A stretch of DNA of 64,000 nt, from positions 6,562,001 through 6,626,000 of the forward strand of contig NZ_JAFBBP010000001.1 of assembly GCF_016907275.1 (NCBI RefSeq). Reading direction: 5' to 3'. Shown in pieces: positions 36,463 through 44,817 of the stretch. The stretch is from Micromonospora luteifusca. Its GTDB lineage: Bacteria; Actinomycetota; Actinomycetes; Mycobacteriales; Micromonosporaceae. Under the pieces are notes generated by a model. It saw only the letters and a program-made list of their open reading frames with translations, ran no database searches and had not been told where the DNA came from. The translations under genes and the position numbers were made by a program. Each line of letters opens with the position of its first letter. Within the stretch, counting starts at the first letter, position 1.

Positions 36463-37131
36463 ATGCCGACCACTTTGATCACTCCGGTGGAGGACCGGAA
36501 GCGCCTGGCGCGCCGGCTCGCCGGTAGCGGACGGGGCTTCGCCGAGCAGTACGGCTTCCGGGTGACCAACAACCCGGCGAGCCTGTTCCAGGTCCTCTAC
36601 CTGGCAGTGCTGCTGGCCCGCCGTGGCGACTTCCGGCGGGCGTTGGACGGCGCGCGTGCGTTGCGCGACGAGGGATGGGACAGCGCCGCCCGACTGGCTC
36701 GTTCGCTGCATGAGGACCGGGTGCGGGTGCTGCGTGCCAACGGCCAGCGCGGTGACGTGGACGCGTTGGCCGACGTGTTGGGTGACCTGGCCCGGGTGGT
36801 GGTCGAGCGGTACCGGGGCGATCTGCGCCGGCTGCGGGCGGTGGCGCATCACGACCCGGCCCGGGAACGGACACTCCTCGCTCAGCTTCCGGGCGTGGAC
36901 GATCAGGTCGTCGACCTGTTTCTCCGCGAGGCACAGGCGCTGTGGCGGGAGGTGGCCCCGGTCGCGGACCGGCGGGCGTTGGCGGCGGCGCGTCGGCTCG
37001 GGCTGGGCAGGTCGGCGGACGATCTGGCCGGTCTGGCCAGCGGCGAGTCGGAGCAGTTGGCCTGGCTGGTGGGGGCGCTGGCGCGGGTCGACCTGGAACA
37101 CCGGTACGCGGAGGTGACCGGTCGACCATGA
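36463..37131 (+). CDS. Helix-hairpin-helix (endonuclease III-like) hypothetical protein
   Basis: 222 residues, all helical. LLAQLPGVDDQVVDLFLRE has the helix-hairpin-helix layout of DNA glycosylases, and the N-terminal part NNPASLFQVLYLAVLLARR resembles the start of HhH-GPD proteins (each in parts). The catalytic Lys/Asp pair and the Fe-S cysteines of endonuclease III are absent, so DNA repair activity is doubtful. Single gene, 43 nt after pirin, ending before a strong hairpin. Confidence 0.72.
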   Translation: MPTTLITPVEDRKRLARRLAGSGRGFAEQYGFRVTNNPASLFQVLYLAVLLARRGDFRRALDGARALRDEGWDSAARLARSLHEDRVRVLRANGQRGDVDALADVLGDLARVVVERYRGDLRRLRAVAHHDPARERTLLAQLPGVDDQVVDLFLREAQALWREVAPVADRRALAAARRLGLGRSADDLAGLASGESEQLAWLVGALARVDLEHRYAEVTGRP

Positions 37132-37269
37132 CGTGCCCTGGCCCACACTTCGCCGAAATCTAACCAAACGGAGGATGTTCTGTCGTATGGTTGGACCCGG
37201 CAGTGCTGGCCGCTCGGTTCGAGCGGGCATCCACCGCCTGGTGACCGCGACTGGTTCAGACGCGGTTCA

Positions 37270-37345
37270 CCGCCTGGGCAGGTTTGCGTGGCGCCCTAGG
37301 TCGCGGTTCGTGACCAGGGGCGCCCGCCTGTCCCGGCGGTTTTTT
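37270..37345 (+). terminator. Nested long hairpin with T-run (terminator or small structured RNA)
   Basis: Outer arms 37270-37282 and 37327-37339 pair at 11 of 13 positions; inner arms 37290-37302 and 37312-37324 also at 11 of 13. Six T residues (37340-37345) follow directly, rare in such GC-rich DNA. It acts as a rho-independent terminator for the rightward transcript. The rest of 37132-37452 shows no gene. Confidence 0.75.
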
Positions 37346-37452
37346 CGGCCCCGCCCCGTGTCGCTTTCCAGGGCAGACGCCGCACCTCACACCAAGCACC
37401 GCCGCGCAGCGCGTGCCAGCCCGGCCGGTCAGCGCCAGGCCCGCGCCGCCAC

Positions 37453-38124
37453 TCAGCGCGCCAGCCCGGCCAGCAGGTTCACGGTCACGGCGATGATGAA
37501 GGCGCCGAACAGGTACGACACCATCGAGTGCCGCAGCACCGTGCGACGCATCTCGTTGCTGGTCAGGTTGGTGTCGGAGACCTGGAACGTTGCCCCGATG
37601 GTGAACGCGACGTACGCGAAGTCGGAGTAGCGCGGCGGTTCGGGCTGGTTGAAGTTCACCCCGCCGTCCGGGCCGGTGTAGTAGATCCGGGCGTATCGGG
37701 CGGCGAACACGGTGTGCACCACGAACCAGGAGAGCACCACGCTGAGGACACCCAGGCCGCTGTGTACTTCGCGACTGAGGCCGGGTGGCGCGCTCTGCGC
37801 GCTGGCCACGACCAGCCCGACGGCGAGCAGGCTGGCCAGGCAGGCGACGAGCAGCAGCGCGTCCCGGACCGCCCGGTTCGGGTCCTCGTGGACGGCCAGC
37901 CGGGCGGTCCGTTCGGCGTCCATCGGCCAGATCTTGTGCCAGACCAGCACGAGCCAGCTCAGCGCGCCCACGTCCCAGCCGGCCAGCGCGGCGAGGGGCA
38001 GTGGCAGCAGCAGTGCGAAGAGGCAGCCGGCGATGACGCCGACCCCCGCCACCACGGCCAGTTGCATCGCCGCAGCCGGGAATCGCATGCCCGGGGGCCG
38101 GGATGGCTGGCCGGCGCGGGTCAT
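37453..38124 (-). CDS. DUF1345 membrane protein
   Basis: 223 residues with five hydrophobic helices. The middle carries the ARYARIYYTGPDGGVNF and DFAYVAFTIGATFQVSDTN segments (in parts), which are the DUF1345 hallmark, and the order of helices fits. Function unknown; predicted inner-membrane protein. The DUF2795 gene lies 33 nt upstream on the same strand. Confidence 0.88.
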   Translation of the reverse strand: MTRAGQPSRPPGMRFPAAAMQLAVVAGVGVIAGCLFALLLPLPLAALAGWDVGALSWLVLVWHKIWPMDAERTARLAVHEDPNRAVRDALLLVACLASLLAVGLVVASAQSAPPGLSREVHSGLGVLSVVLSWFVVHTVFAARYARIYYTGPDGGVNFNQPEPPRYSDFAYVAFTIGATFQVSDTNLTSNEMRRTVLRHSMVSYLFGAFIIAVTVNLLAGLAR

Positions 38125-38157
38125 CCGCGGGTCCGGGCTGTGGCCGCCACCGCCGGG

Positions 38158-38430
38158 TCAGATGCCGCGCAGGTGTTGCGAGACGCGGTTGTGCTTCTTG
38201 TCCCGGGCCTGCGCGGCACGCTGGGAGGGGCCCACCTCGGGCGCCGCCTCGATGCCGGCGGAGCGGGCCACTTCGTTGCCGTTGGCGTAGTCCACCGGCG
38301 GCAGGGCGCGCAACGCCTTCAGCACGTCCGGCGGGGCGCCTTCCCGCTCGGCCTCGCGGACCACGTCGTTCTTCTCGGCCGGGTAGTCCAGGCTCGACAG
38401 GTACTGCAGGACGTCGGCGTAGCTCGCCAT
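38158..38430 (-). CDS. DUF2795 protein
   Basis: 90 residues. The start SYADVLQYLSSLDYPAEKNDVV matches DUF2795, a small all-helical actinobacterial domain (VLxxLxxxDYPAxKxDLv pattern), followed by a polar basic tail. No signal or membrane segment. Probably in an operon with the DUF1345 gene, and divergent from the DUF2267 gene. Function unknown. Confidence 0.85.
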   Translation of the reverse strand: MASYADVLQYLSSLDYPAEKNDVVREAEREGAPPDVLKALRALPPVDYANGNEVARSAGIEAAPEVGPSQRAAQARDKKHNRVSQHLRGI

Positions 38431-38588
38431 GGCATGGGCTCCCTCGGGGCATCGATGTGGTCACGACCGGCGGCGGTTACCCGCCCGCCGGCCGGTCACG
38501 CCCGCCCCGGCGGAGGAATCCTGGCGCCGTTTCCAGCCGGCCGCCGCGGGTACCCGCAGGCGCCGACGTGAGTCCAAGGGAGTACGCG

Positions 38589-38999
38589 ATGAACTACGAC
38601 ACCTTCATCGACCAGGTTTCCCAGCGCACCGCGACGTCGTCCGAGCGGGCGGTCGAGCTGACCCGGGCCGTGTTGGAGACGTTCGCCGAGCGGCTGACCG
38701 GTGGTGAGGTTTTGGACCTGGCCGCCCAACTGCCCCAGCCGCTGCAACTGGTGCTCAAACCGAGCCCGAGCACCGAACAGGCGGACAGGTTCGGGGCGGC
38801 CGAGTTCGTCGCCCGCGTCGCGTTGCGCGCACACGTGGAGGAGCCCGCCGCTCGTGACGCCGCACGAGCGGTTTTCACCACTTTGCGCGAGGCGATCACC
38901 GGCGGTGAGTTCGATGATGTGGTCACCCAACTGCCGCGTGACTATCGGGGCCTGGTGGAGCAGGCGATGGCCCCGGGCGCGACGTTGCGCCGCGCCTGA
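38589..38999 (+). CDS. DUF2267 protein
   Basis: 136 residues made of two similar helical repeats. The pattern YDTFIDQVSQRT, then AVLETFAERLTGGEVLDLAAQLP and a second FTTLREAITGGEFDDVVTQLP (in parts), is the DUF2267 double repeat. Its role is unknown; it is often found beside stress-related genes. ATG 38589 follows AAGGGAG. A second DUF2267 protein, fused to another domain, is encoded at 61206. Confidence 0.88.
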   Translation: MNYDTFIDQVSQRTATSSERAVELTRAVLETFAERLTGGEVLDLAAQLPQPLQLVLKPSPSTEQADRFGAAEFVARVALRAHVEEPAARDAARAVFTTLREAITGGEFDDVVTQLPRDYRGLVEQAMAPGATLRRA

Positions 39000-39057
39000 C
39001 CGCGCCTCTTCCCGGGGCGCGCACAGCGGTTGATCAGGGCAACCATCGATGTCCCGC

Positions 39058-39087
39058 TTGGCATGGCGATTCGGCCTGGCCTAACCT
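39058..39087 (+). promoter_or_regulatory. Sigma-70-type promoter before the riboswitch
   Basis: TTGGCA (39058-39063) and TAACCT (39082-39087) with an 18-nt spacer. A start near 39094 would place the riboswitch at the very 5' end of the mRNA, as expected. Confidence 0.6.
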
Positions 39088-39094
39088 TGTCGTG

Positions 39095-39190
39095 CGAGGG
39101 GAGTACTTCCCACGAATCATTCCGGTCAGTACGGCGCGCCCGGCGCGCCTCGGGTGGTTGCCCATCAGGTGATGGGTGAAGGAGACCTCG
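39095..39190 (+). ncRNA. Probable yybP-ykoY (Mn2+) riboswitch
   Basis: The RNA starts CGAGGGGAGTA, containing the GGGGAGUA core of the yybP-ykoY family, and ends with CCTCG. CGAGG (39095-39099) pairs with CCTCG (39186-39190) to form P1. Between them lie two further hairpins, GGCGCG/CGCGCC and CCCATC/GATGGG. The ribosome site GAAGGAG (39178-39184) lies inside the closing part. It sits directly before a TerC-family gene, a classic target of this Mn2+ sensor. Confidence 0.75.
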
Positions 39191-39193
39191 AAC

Positions 39194-40243
39194 ATGACGG
39201 TGTTCGAGGAGACCCCAATGAGCGAAGTGTCGTACCTGTCCGCCGCCAGTGACCTGTCGTCGGTGGGCACGCCCACGCTGTGGGCGGTGACCATCGTCGG
39301 CGTCATTCTGCTGCTGGTGCTGGATTTCCTGGTCACGCGCCGCCCGCACGAGGTGTCCATGCGGGAGGCGATCGGCTGGTCGGCGTTCTACATCGCGCTG
39401 CCGCTCGCGTTCGGCGGTTGGCTCTGGTCCCGCTACGGCTCCGAGCAGGGCGTGCAGTACCTGACCGGTTACCTGGTGGAGAAGTCCCTCTCGGTCGACA
39501 ACCTCTTCGTCTTCATGTTGCTGCTGGCCGCGTTCGCGGTGCCGGCCGTGCTCGCCCAGCGGGTGCTGCTCTACGGCATCGCCGGCGCGCTGGTGCTGCG
39601 GGCCGTCTTCATCGCGCTCGGCGCGGCGGCGTTGCAGACCCTCGACTTCGCCTTCCTGCTCTTCGCGATCATTCTCATCGCCACGGCGGTGAAGCTGCTG
39701 CGTGACGCCATGTCCGGGCATCAGCAGGAAGTCGACATCAACAAGATGCGCTCGGTGAAACTGCTGCGCAAATTCATGCCGGTGGTCGACGACTACCACG
39801 GCACCAGGATGACCGTCCGGCAGGGCGCGAAGCGGGCGCTCACGCCGTTCGCCCTGGTGGTGGTCGCGGTGCTGGCCACCGACATCGTCTTCGCGGTCGA
39901 CTCGGTGCCGGCCGTCTACGGCATCACCGAGGACCCGTACCTGGTCTTCGCCACCAACGCGTTCGCCCTGCTCGGCCTGCGGGCGCTCTACTTCGTCCTG
40001 CACGCGGCGCTGAGCCGGCTGGTGCACCTCAGTTACGGCCTGGCCATCATCCTGGCGTTCATCGGCCTCAAGCTTGGTCTGCACTGGGCGCACGGCATCT
40101 GGGACAGCGTGCCGCAGATCCCCACCCTGGCCTCGCTCGGCGTGATCATCGGTGTGTTGGCGGTGGTCACCCTGACCAGCCTGCGCGCCACCCGGGGTGG
40201 CGACGTGCCCGAGGAGCGTGAGGTCGTCGCGGAGCGGCACTGA
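39194..40243 (+). CDS. TerC/Alx family membrane protein (probable Mn2+ exporter)
   Basis: 349 residues with about nine helices. The signatures are VLDFLVTR in the first helix, the EKSLSVDNLFVFMLL segment and ATDIVFAVDSVPAVYGIT (in parts), whose acidic residues in the membrane would bind metal. TerC/Alx proteins export manganese or help load exported enzymes. ATG 39194 fits the GAAGGAG box nine bases before; ATG 39218 is an alternative. Expression is probably controlled by the upstream riboswitch. Confidence 0.93.
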   Translation: MTVFEETPMSEVSYLSAASDLSSVGTPTLWAVTIVGVILLLVLDFLVTRRPHEVSMREAIGWSAFYIALPLAFGGWLWSRYGSEQGVQYLTGYLVEKSLSVDNLFVFMLLLAAFAVPAVLAQRVLLYGIAGALVLRAVFIALGAAALQTLDFAFLLFAIILIATAVKLLRDAMSGHQQEVDINKMRSVKLLRKFMPVVDDYHGTRMTVRQGAKRALTPFALVVVAVLATDIVFAVDSVPAVYGITEDPYLVFATNAFALLGLRALYFVLHAALSRLVHLSYGLAIILAFIGLKLGLHWAHGIWDSVPQIPTLASLGVIIGVLAVVTLTSLRATRGGDVPEEREVVAERH

Positions 40244-40314
40244 CCGCGCCCGGACGGCAAGGAGGTACGCCGGAAAGCTCCCGGACCGGCCGACGCGGGT
40301 GGTACGACTGTGCA

Positions 40315-40914
40315 ATGGGAATCGTGTCACCGGGCTTTCAGGGTCGGCCCCGAACACAGGAGCCGGCCCTGCCACCCGGTCAATACCTGACCGAGGACTT
40401 TCCGGTGCTCTCGGCCGGGCCGACGCCCCGGGTGTCCCTGGACACCTGGGAGTTCGTCATCGCCGCCGAGAACGGCAGCGAGTACCGGTGGTCGTGGCAG
40501 GAGCTGATGGCCCTGCCGCAGGAGACGCCACTGGTGGACATCCACTGCGTCACCCGCTGGTCGAAGCTCGGCACGACCTGGCAGGGCGTCTCACTGGACA
40601 CGCTGCTCGACGGCGTCGACACCGGAGCGCACTTCGCGCTCGCGCACTCCTACGGCGGGTACACCACCAACCTGCCGCTGGACGACCTGCGCGGCGGCCG
40701 GGCCTGGGTGGTGCACACCTTCGACGGCGCTCCGCTGCCCGCCGAGCACGGTGGGCCGGCGCGGCTGCTGGTGCCGCACCTCTACTTCTGGAAATCCGCC
40801 AAGTGGGTGCGCGGCATCCGGCTCAAGACGATGGACGAGCCGGGGTTCTGGGAGACCGCCGGATACCACGACTACGGCGACCCCTGGCGCGAACAGCGGT
40901 ACCAGGGTGACTGA
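40315..40914 (+). CDS. Molybdopterin sulfite-oxidase-like oxidoreductase
   Basis: 199 residues, a single oxidoreductase molybdopterin domain. The IHCVTRWSKLGTTWQGV segment (in parts) contains the cysteine that would bind molybdenum, and AHSYGGYTTNLPL and KSAKWVRGI complete the pattern of the cytosolic YuiH-like group. It lacks the dimerisation domain of full sulfite oxidases. No Tat signal. Its end overlaps the start of the reductase gene, which suggests that this reductase supplies or accepts its electrons. Substrate unknown. Confidence 0.9.
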   Translation: MGIVSPGFQGRPRTQEPALPPGQYLTEDFPVLSAGPTPRVSLDTWEFVIAAENGSEYRWSWQELMALPQETPLVDIHCVTRWSKLGTTWQGVSLDTLLDGVDTGAHFALAHSYGGYTTNLPLDDLRGGRAWVVHTFDGAPLPAEHGGPARLLVPHLYFWKSAKWVRGIRLKTMDEPGFWETAGYHDYGDPWREQRYQGD

Positions 40915-41683
40915 GCGCGCCGTGGCGACGAGCACTCCGCGGACGGCCAATCGGTGGCAGGTCGGCCGCCTGGTGGAGCGCCGGGTGGAGACACCGACCG
41001 CGCAGACCCTGGTGCTGGAGGTGCCGGACTGGCCGGGGCACCTGCCCGGGCAGCACGTCGACCTGCGGCTGACCGCCCCGGACGGTTACCAGGCGGCACG
41101 GTCGTACTCCGTTGCCGGGCCCGTGGTGGACGGCCCGGGTGGCCCGCGCATCGAGGTGACCGTCCAGCGGGTGCACGACGGAGAGGTGTCCCCGTACCTC
41201 ATCGATGTCTTTGGTGACGGCGACCCGGTGGAGGTCCGCGGACCGCTCGGTGGGTGGTTCATCTGGCGGCCGGAGGAGACCGCGCCGGTGCAGTTGGTCG
41301 CCGGTGGCTCCGGCATCGTGCCGCTGATGGCGATGATCCGCGCCCGACGGGCAACCGGCAGCAAGGCGCCGTTCCGGCTGATCTACTCGGTGCGCACCCC
41401 GCGCGACGTCATCTACGCCGACGAGCTGCGCCGCCGGATCCGCGACGACTTCGGCCTGGACATCGCGTACGTCTACACGCGCGAGGCACCCGAGGGTTGG
41501 CGCGGCGAGCCGCACCGGATCGGCCTTGCCGATGTCAACACGCACGGTTGGCCGCCGGACCTGCAACCGCTCACCTACGTCTGCGGCCCGACCGGGTTCG
41601 TGGAGACCGTGGCGGACCTGCTGGTGGGGCTGGGCCACCCGTCGCGGCGGGTCAAGACCGAACGTTTCGGCCCCACCGGCTGA
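40907..41683 (+). CDS. Ferredoxin-reductase-type FAD/NAD(P) oxidoreductase
   Basis: 258 residues. ARSYSVAG gives the RxYS FAD motif, LVAGGSGIVPLMAMIR the NAD(P) motif and TYVCGPTGFVETV the closing CGP motif. There is no [2Fe-2S] domain, so it is the reductase half only. GTG 40907 overlaps the previous stop by eight bases. The pairing with a YuiH-like protein and a DUF6510 protein is a conserved actinobacterial trio. Confidence 0.92.
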   Translation: MTERAVATSTPRTANRWQVGRLVERRVETPTAQTLVLEVPDWPGHLPGQHVDLRLTAPDGYQAARSYSVAGPVVDGPGGPRIEVTVQRVHDGEVSPYLIDVFGDGDPVEVRGPLGGWFIWRPEETAPVQLVAGGSGIVPLMAMIRARRATGSKAPFRLIYSVRTPRDVIYADELRRRIRDDFGLDIAYVYTREAPEGWRGEPHRIGLADVNTHGWPPDLQPLTYVCGPTGFVETVADLLVGLGHPSRRVKTERFGPTG

Positions 41684-41718
41684 CCGCCCGCTCGCTCACG
41701 CAAGGTCGAGGAGATCCA

Positions 41719-42012
41719 ATGACCGAGATGTCGTACCTGGACGGCAATATGCTCGACGGCCCGATGCACGAGTTGTTCACCGTCGACCTGAGCACCGCGG
41801 TGGGTCGCTGCGAAAACTGTGGGATGACCGGCTCGATGGCCAGCCTGCACGTCTACTCGCACGCACCCGGCCTCGTCGCCCGCTGCCCGTCCTGTGAGGC
41901 GGTGATGCTGCGTCTGGTCCGTGGGCCCGACCGGGCCTGGCTGGACATGCGCGGCACGACCTATCTCCAGGTGCCGATGCCGATGGAGCAGACGTTCCCC
42001 GGTCCGCTCTGA
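41719..42012 (+). CDS. DUF6510 zinc-ribbon protein
   Basis: 97 residues. Two CxxC knuckles, CENCG (about 32-36) and CPSCE (about 56-60), form a zinc ribbon. The MSYLDGNMLDGPM start and LRLVRGPDRAWLDMRG segment (in parts) match DUF6510. It lies 35 nt after the reductase in the same direction and probably belongs to the same redox unit. ATG 41719 follows GAGGAGA. Function unknown. Confidence 0.85.
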   Translation: MTEMSYLDGNMLDGPMHELFTVDLSTAVGRCENCGMTGSMASLHVYSHAPGLVARCPSCEAVMLRLVRGPDRAWLDMRGTTYLQVPMPMEQTFPGPL

Positions 42013-42056
42013 CGGATCGCTCAAGCATGACGTGTCGGTAGGCCGTCGACGGCCTT

Positions 42057-42740
42057 GTGGCGCTCGGGTGGCGTCACGATACTGCGGTTGTGTGGGCAAC
42101 CATCTCGACTCTGCTGGCCACCTACCTTGTCCTGCGGCAGTTCGGTGTCGCCGAGGAGCGTGCGGCGGACTGGGCGGGCGCCGCGGCGGTGGTGGTCGCC
42201 GTGTTGGTGCTCTGGCGTGCGGTGCGTCACAACGTGCCGTCGACAATGGAGCCCGTGCCGCGTTCGACGCTGGCACGTCGCGTGCTGGCGCTGGTCGCCC
42301 TGACCTGGTTCGGCAACGCCATGGTGGGCGGGCTCGTTGCTGGTTTCGTGCCGTTGACTCCGCCCGGCGGTTCTCCTGATGACGCAACCGCCCTTGCCGC
42401 TCGCCTGCACACGACCGTGGCGCTGCCCATCATCCTGATCATCATCTTTCAGATCGGACGTCTGTCCGCGATGTGGCTGGCCGTCGGGAAACCCCTCCGG
42501 TGGCTCGCAATGATCTCCGTGGCCCCGGCCCTGGTCGCGATAGCGCTGCACCCTGCGTTGGTCGCCTTTTCCGACAACCGCGGCACGATCCCAGTGGGAA
42601 GCCTCGCCGAGAGACTTCCCAGCCTGGGCGTCGTAACCGTCTTGATCTACTGCGCCCTGACGCTGGGCAACCTGAGCAGGCGAGAAGAGCTGAGCCAGCA
42701 ACCCGCCTCCGCGTTGTCTGCCGACGCCAGCCAGGATTGA
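42057..42740 (+). CDS. Hypothetical membrane protein
   Basis: 227 residues with six hydrophobic helices and a polar C-terminal tail. GTG 42057 is taken as start; another GTG at 42090 is possible. No motif recognised. The codon bias is a little weaker than that of its neighbours, with more A and T, which suggests a less conserved or newer gene. Its stop overlaps the start of the next gene. Confidence 0.65.
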   Translation: MALGWRHDTAVVWATISTLLATYLVLRQFGVAEERAADWAGAAAVVVAVLVLWRAVRHNVPSTMEPVPRSTLARRVLALVALTWFGNAMVGGLVAGFVPLTPPGGSPDDATALAARLHTTVALPIILIIIFQIGRLSAMWLAVGKPLRWLAMISVAPALVAIALHPALVAFSDNRGTIPVGSLAERLPSLGVVTVLIYCALTLGNLSRREELSQQPASALSADASQD

Positions 42741-42741
42741 T

Positions 42742-43203
42742 GTGTTCACCGGTACTGGCCGACGTCCCGTCGCCGAGGAACCACCGTGCACCGGTCGATG
42801 GCGGGATACGCCGCCAGCGGTCCGGCTGGTCGTGTCGATCGCCGTGCTGGTCTTCGCCTACGGCAGCCTGGTGCACGTCGTCCAGTTGCTCATGCCCCAG
42901 TTCGGGCCGCAGCTCGCCCTGCCCGGGTGGCTCACCGTCTATTTCGCGTCGCTGACGCTCTGGGACCCGTTGGCGGCGCTGCTCTTGGCCGCTCGCCGGG
43001 TGGAGGGCCTGGCGCTGGGCTGCGTTGTGTTGACGACGGACGCGGCCGCGAACTGGTACGCCAACTACGTGCTGGACGCGGCGGTCGGCGTCACCCCGGG
43101 CCGGATCGGGCAGGCGGTCATCACCGCGCTCGCCGTCGCTCTCGTCGCACTCACCCCGTGCTTGGCCCCGTGGTTCGCCCGGTCCAAGGTCCAGCGCCGC
43201 TGA
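42742..43203 (+). CDS. Hypothetical four-helix membrane protein
   Basis: 153 residues. After a polar head of about 25 residues come four helices. No motif recognised. GTG 42742 begins one base after the previous stop, so the two membrane proteins are co-translated and may work together. Convergent with the CxxC hypothetical gene at 43205. Confidence 0.65.
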   Translation: MFTGTGRRPVAEEPPCTGRWRDTPPAVRLVVSIAVLVFAYGSLVHVVQLLMPQFGPQLALPGWLTVYFASLTLWDPLAALLLAARRVEGLALGCVVLTTDAAANWYANYVLDAAVGVTPGRIGQAVITALAVALVALTPCLAPWFARSKVQRR

Positions 43204-43204
43204 G

Positions 43205-43513
43205 TCAGCCCGGTGGTGGCGAGACGATGGTGCGGCGGAACGGGGTCCAGCCGACGAACCGCGCGAACATCGCCTGCGGGCCGGGCGCCTCATCGGGGTT
43301 GAGTCGGTAGAGGTCGCGGGTGGCCTCGTGCAGTTGCCCGCACAGGTAGATGGCCAGGCCGATCAGGTCATGCTCGTGTTCGGCCTTGAGCACCAGCCGG
43401 GCGGTTGCGCAGGGCCACGGGCCACCACAGGCCCGGCAGCACCACATCGGCCGCAGCGGGGTGTGCGGCGGCGATCCAGTCGGCCGGGGCGGTCCGCTCA
43501 TCGACGTCACCAT
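43205..43513 (-). CDS. Conserved hypothetical with CxxC knuckle
   Basis: 102 residues. The N-terminal half has CCRACGGPWPC, a small metal-binding knuckle, then a helical region with LCGQLHEATRDLYRLNPDEA and a conserved GWTPF-type tail. Similar short proteins are common in Micromonosporaceae, often annotated wrongly as flavin reductase; nothing here supports that. ATG 43513 follows GGAGG. Its stop is one base past the stop of the opposing gene. Confidence 0.75.
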   Translation of the reverse strand: MVTSMSGPPRPTGSPPHTPLRPMWCCRACGGPWPCATARLVLKAEHEHDLIGLAIYLCGQLHEATRDLYRLNPDEAPGPQAMFARFVGWTPFRRTIVSPPPG

Positions 43514-43615
43514 GAATCAACCTCCGTGAACGTGGGGGAGGGGCCGCCGCGGTACCCAGGTGAAGCGGGCCGGACGCGGCCGGCACGTGCGTGACCGGCC
43601 ATTGTGGCCGGACCG

Positions 43616-43960
43616 TCAGGCGGCAGAGGATCCGTCGATGGGGGTACCGGTACGTGCGGCCCGCGCGGCGCCCCAGTCGTACAGCGCCTGCAAAACCGGG
43701 GCCAGGCTCAGTCCTTCCTCGGTGAGCCGGTACTCGACATGAGGTGGTGTGGTCTCGTGGTCGTGTCGCAGGACGAGCCCGTCGGCCTCCAACTCGCGCA
43801 GACGCTGGGTCAGCATCTTCTCGCTGACGCCTGGCATCCGGCGGCGCAGTTCGCCATAGCGGTGTACGCCCTCCTTGAGATGGGCCATGATCACCGGTCG
43901 CCATTTTCCGCCGACAACGTCGACGGCGAGTTCCACCGGGCAGTGGTATCGCTTGGGCAT
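43616..43960 (-). CDS. HxlR-family transcriptional regulator
   Basis: 114 residues. The winged-helix signature reads GGKWRPVIMAHLKEG, then FGEL-like YGELRRRMPGVSEKMLTQRLRELEADGLV (in parts). HxlR proteins sense aldehydes, reactive oxygen or redox changes, often through cysteines; here a single Cys sits at residue 6 (YHCPVE), the usual sensing place. ATG 43960 follows AGGGAGA. It is divergent from the haemoglobin fusion gene and most likely controls it. Confidence 0.9.
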   Translation of the reverse strand: MPKRYHCPVELAVDVVGGKWRPVIMAHLKEGVHRYGELRRRMPGVSEKMLTQRLRELEADGLVLRHDHETTPPHVEYRLTEEGLSLAPVLQALYDWGAARAARTGTPIDGSSAA

Positions 43961-44031
43961 CGTGGTCTCCCTTGGCACGAACCAGATGGTGCGTACTTGA
44001 TCTGCGCCCCTGCGGGTGTTGGGCTGTAGCC

Positions 44032-44796
44032 ATGGTCATCGAGTACATCAGGTACCGCGTGCCGCAGGACCGGCTGGACGGCTTCGAAGCGGCGTACGAG
44101 CGGGCCGCTGGCGCGCTACGTGCCGCGCCGCAGTGTGTGGACTACGAGTTGAGCCGCTGCCTGGACGACCCCGCCAGCTACCTGCTGCGCATCACCTGGA
44201 CCTCAGTGGACGAGCACCTGTTGGGGTTTCGGGGCAGCCCGGTGTTCGGGCAGTTCTTCGCCGCGATCAAGCCGTACGTCGAGGACATCCAGGAGATGCG
44301 GCACTACGCCCGGACGTCGGTTGCCGGCCCTGGTGGCGCCGCGCCCCCGAACTTGTACGAGTGGGCCGGCGGCACCGACGCGTTCATGAAGCTCTGTGAT
44401 GCCTTCTACCGCCTGGTCCTCTCCGACGACCTGCTCGCGCCGATGTTCGCACACATGCACCCCGACCATGCCCGGCATGTAGCGGTATGGCTTGCCGAGG
44501 TCTTCGGCGGACCGGCAACCTACACGTCGGAGCACGGCGGCTACCGCCACATGCTCAGCCAGCACCTGGGCAAGGCGATCAGCGAGGCGCAGCGTCGGCG
44601 GTGGGTCAACTTGATGATGGACGCTGCCGACGAGATCGGCCTACCCGATGATCCGGAGTTTCGCGCCGCCTTCGCGAGCTACCTCGAGTGGGGCACCCGG
44701 TTGGCGGTAAGCAATTCTCAACCCGACGCAGACCCGATCCGGCAGGCGCCGGTCCCACGCTGGGGCTGGGGGGTGGCCCCGCCCTACCTGGGATGA
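44032..44796 (+). CDS. Antibiotic-biosynthesis-monooxygenase domain fused to group II truncated haemoglobin
   Basis: 254 residues. Residues 1-95 form an ABM ferredoxin-like domain (MVIEYIRYRVPQDR, ITWTSVDEHL). Residues 108-235 form a group II truncated haemoglobin with Tyr B10 at 126, the proximal His near 178 (MLSQHLGK) and the conserved Trp 191 (RRRW). It would bind haem and deal with oxygen, nitric oxide or peroxide, while the ABM domain may bind haem or oxidise a small ligand. ATG 44032 is the first good start. Divergent from an HxlR regulator with a 71-nt gap. Confidence 0.9.
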   Translation: MVIEYIRYRVPQDRLDGFEAAYERAAGALRAAPQCVDYELSRCLDDPASYLLRITWTSVDEHLLGFRGSPVFGQFFAAIKPYVEDIQEMRHYARTSVAGPGGAAPPNLYEWAGGTDAFMKLCDAFYRLVLSDDLLAPMFAHMHPDHARHVAVWLAEVFGGPATYTSEHGGYRHMLSQHLGKAISEAQRRRWVNLMMDAADEIGLPDDPEFRAAFASYLEWGTRLAVSNSQPDADPIRQAPVPRWGWGVAPPYLG

Positions 44797-44817
44797 CCCA
44801 CAGGCAACGGAGATGGC

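Noticed and set aside
43205..43513. Flavin reductase
   Set aside because: A name often attached to such short proteins, but there is no flavin-binding fold in 102 residues; left as hypothetical.
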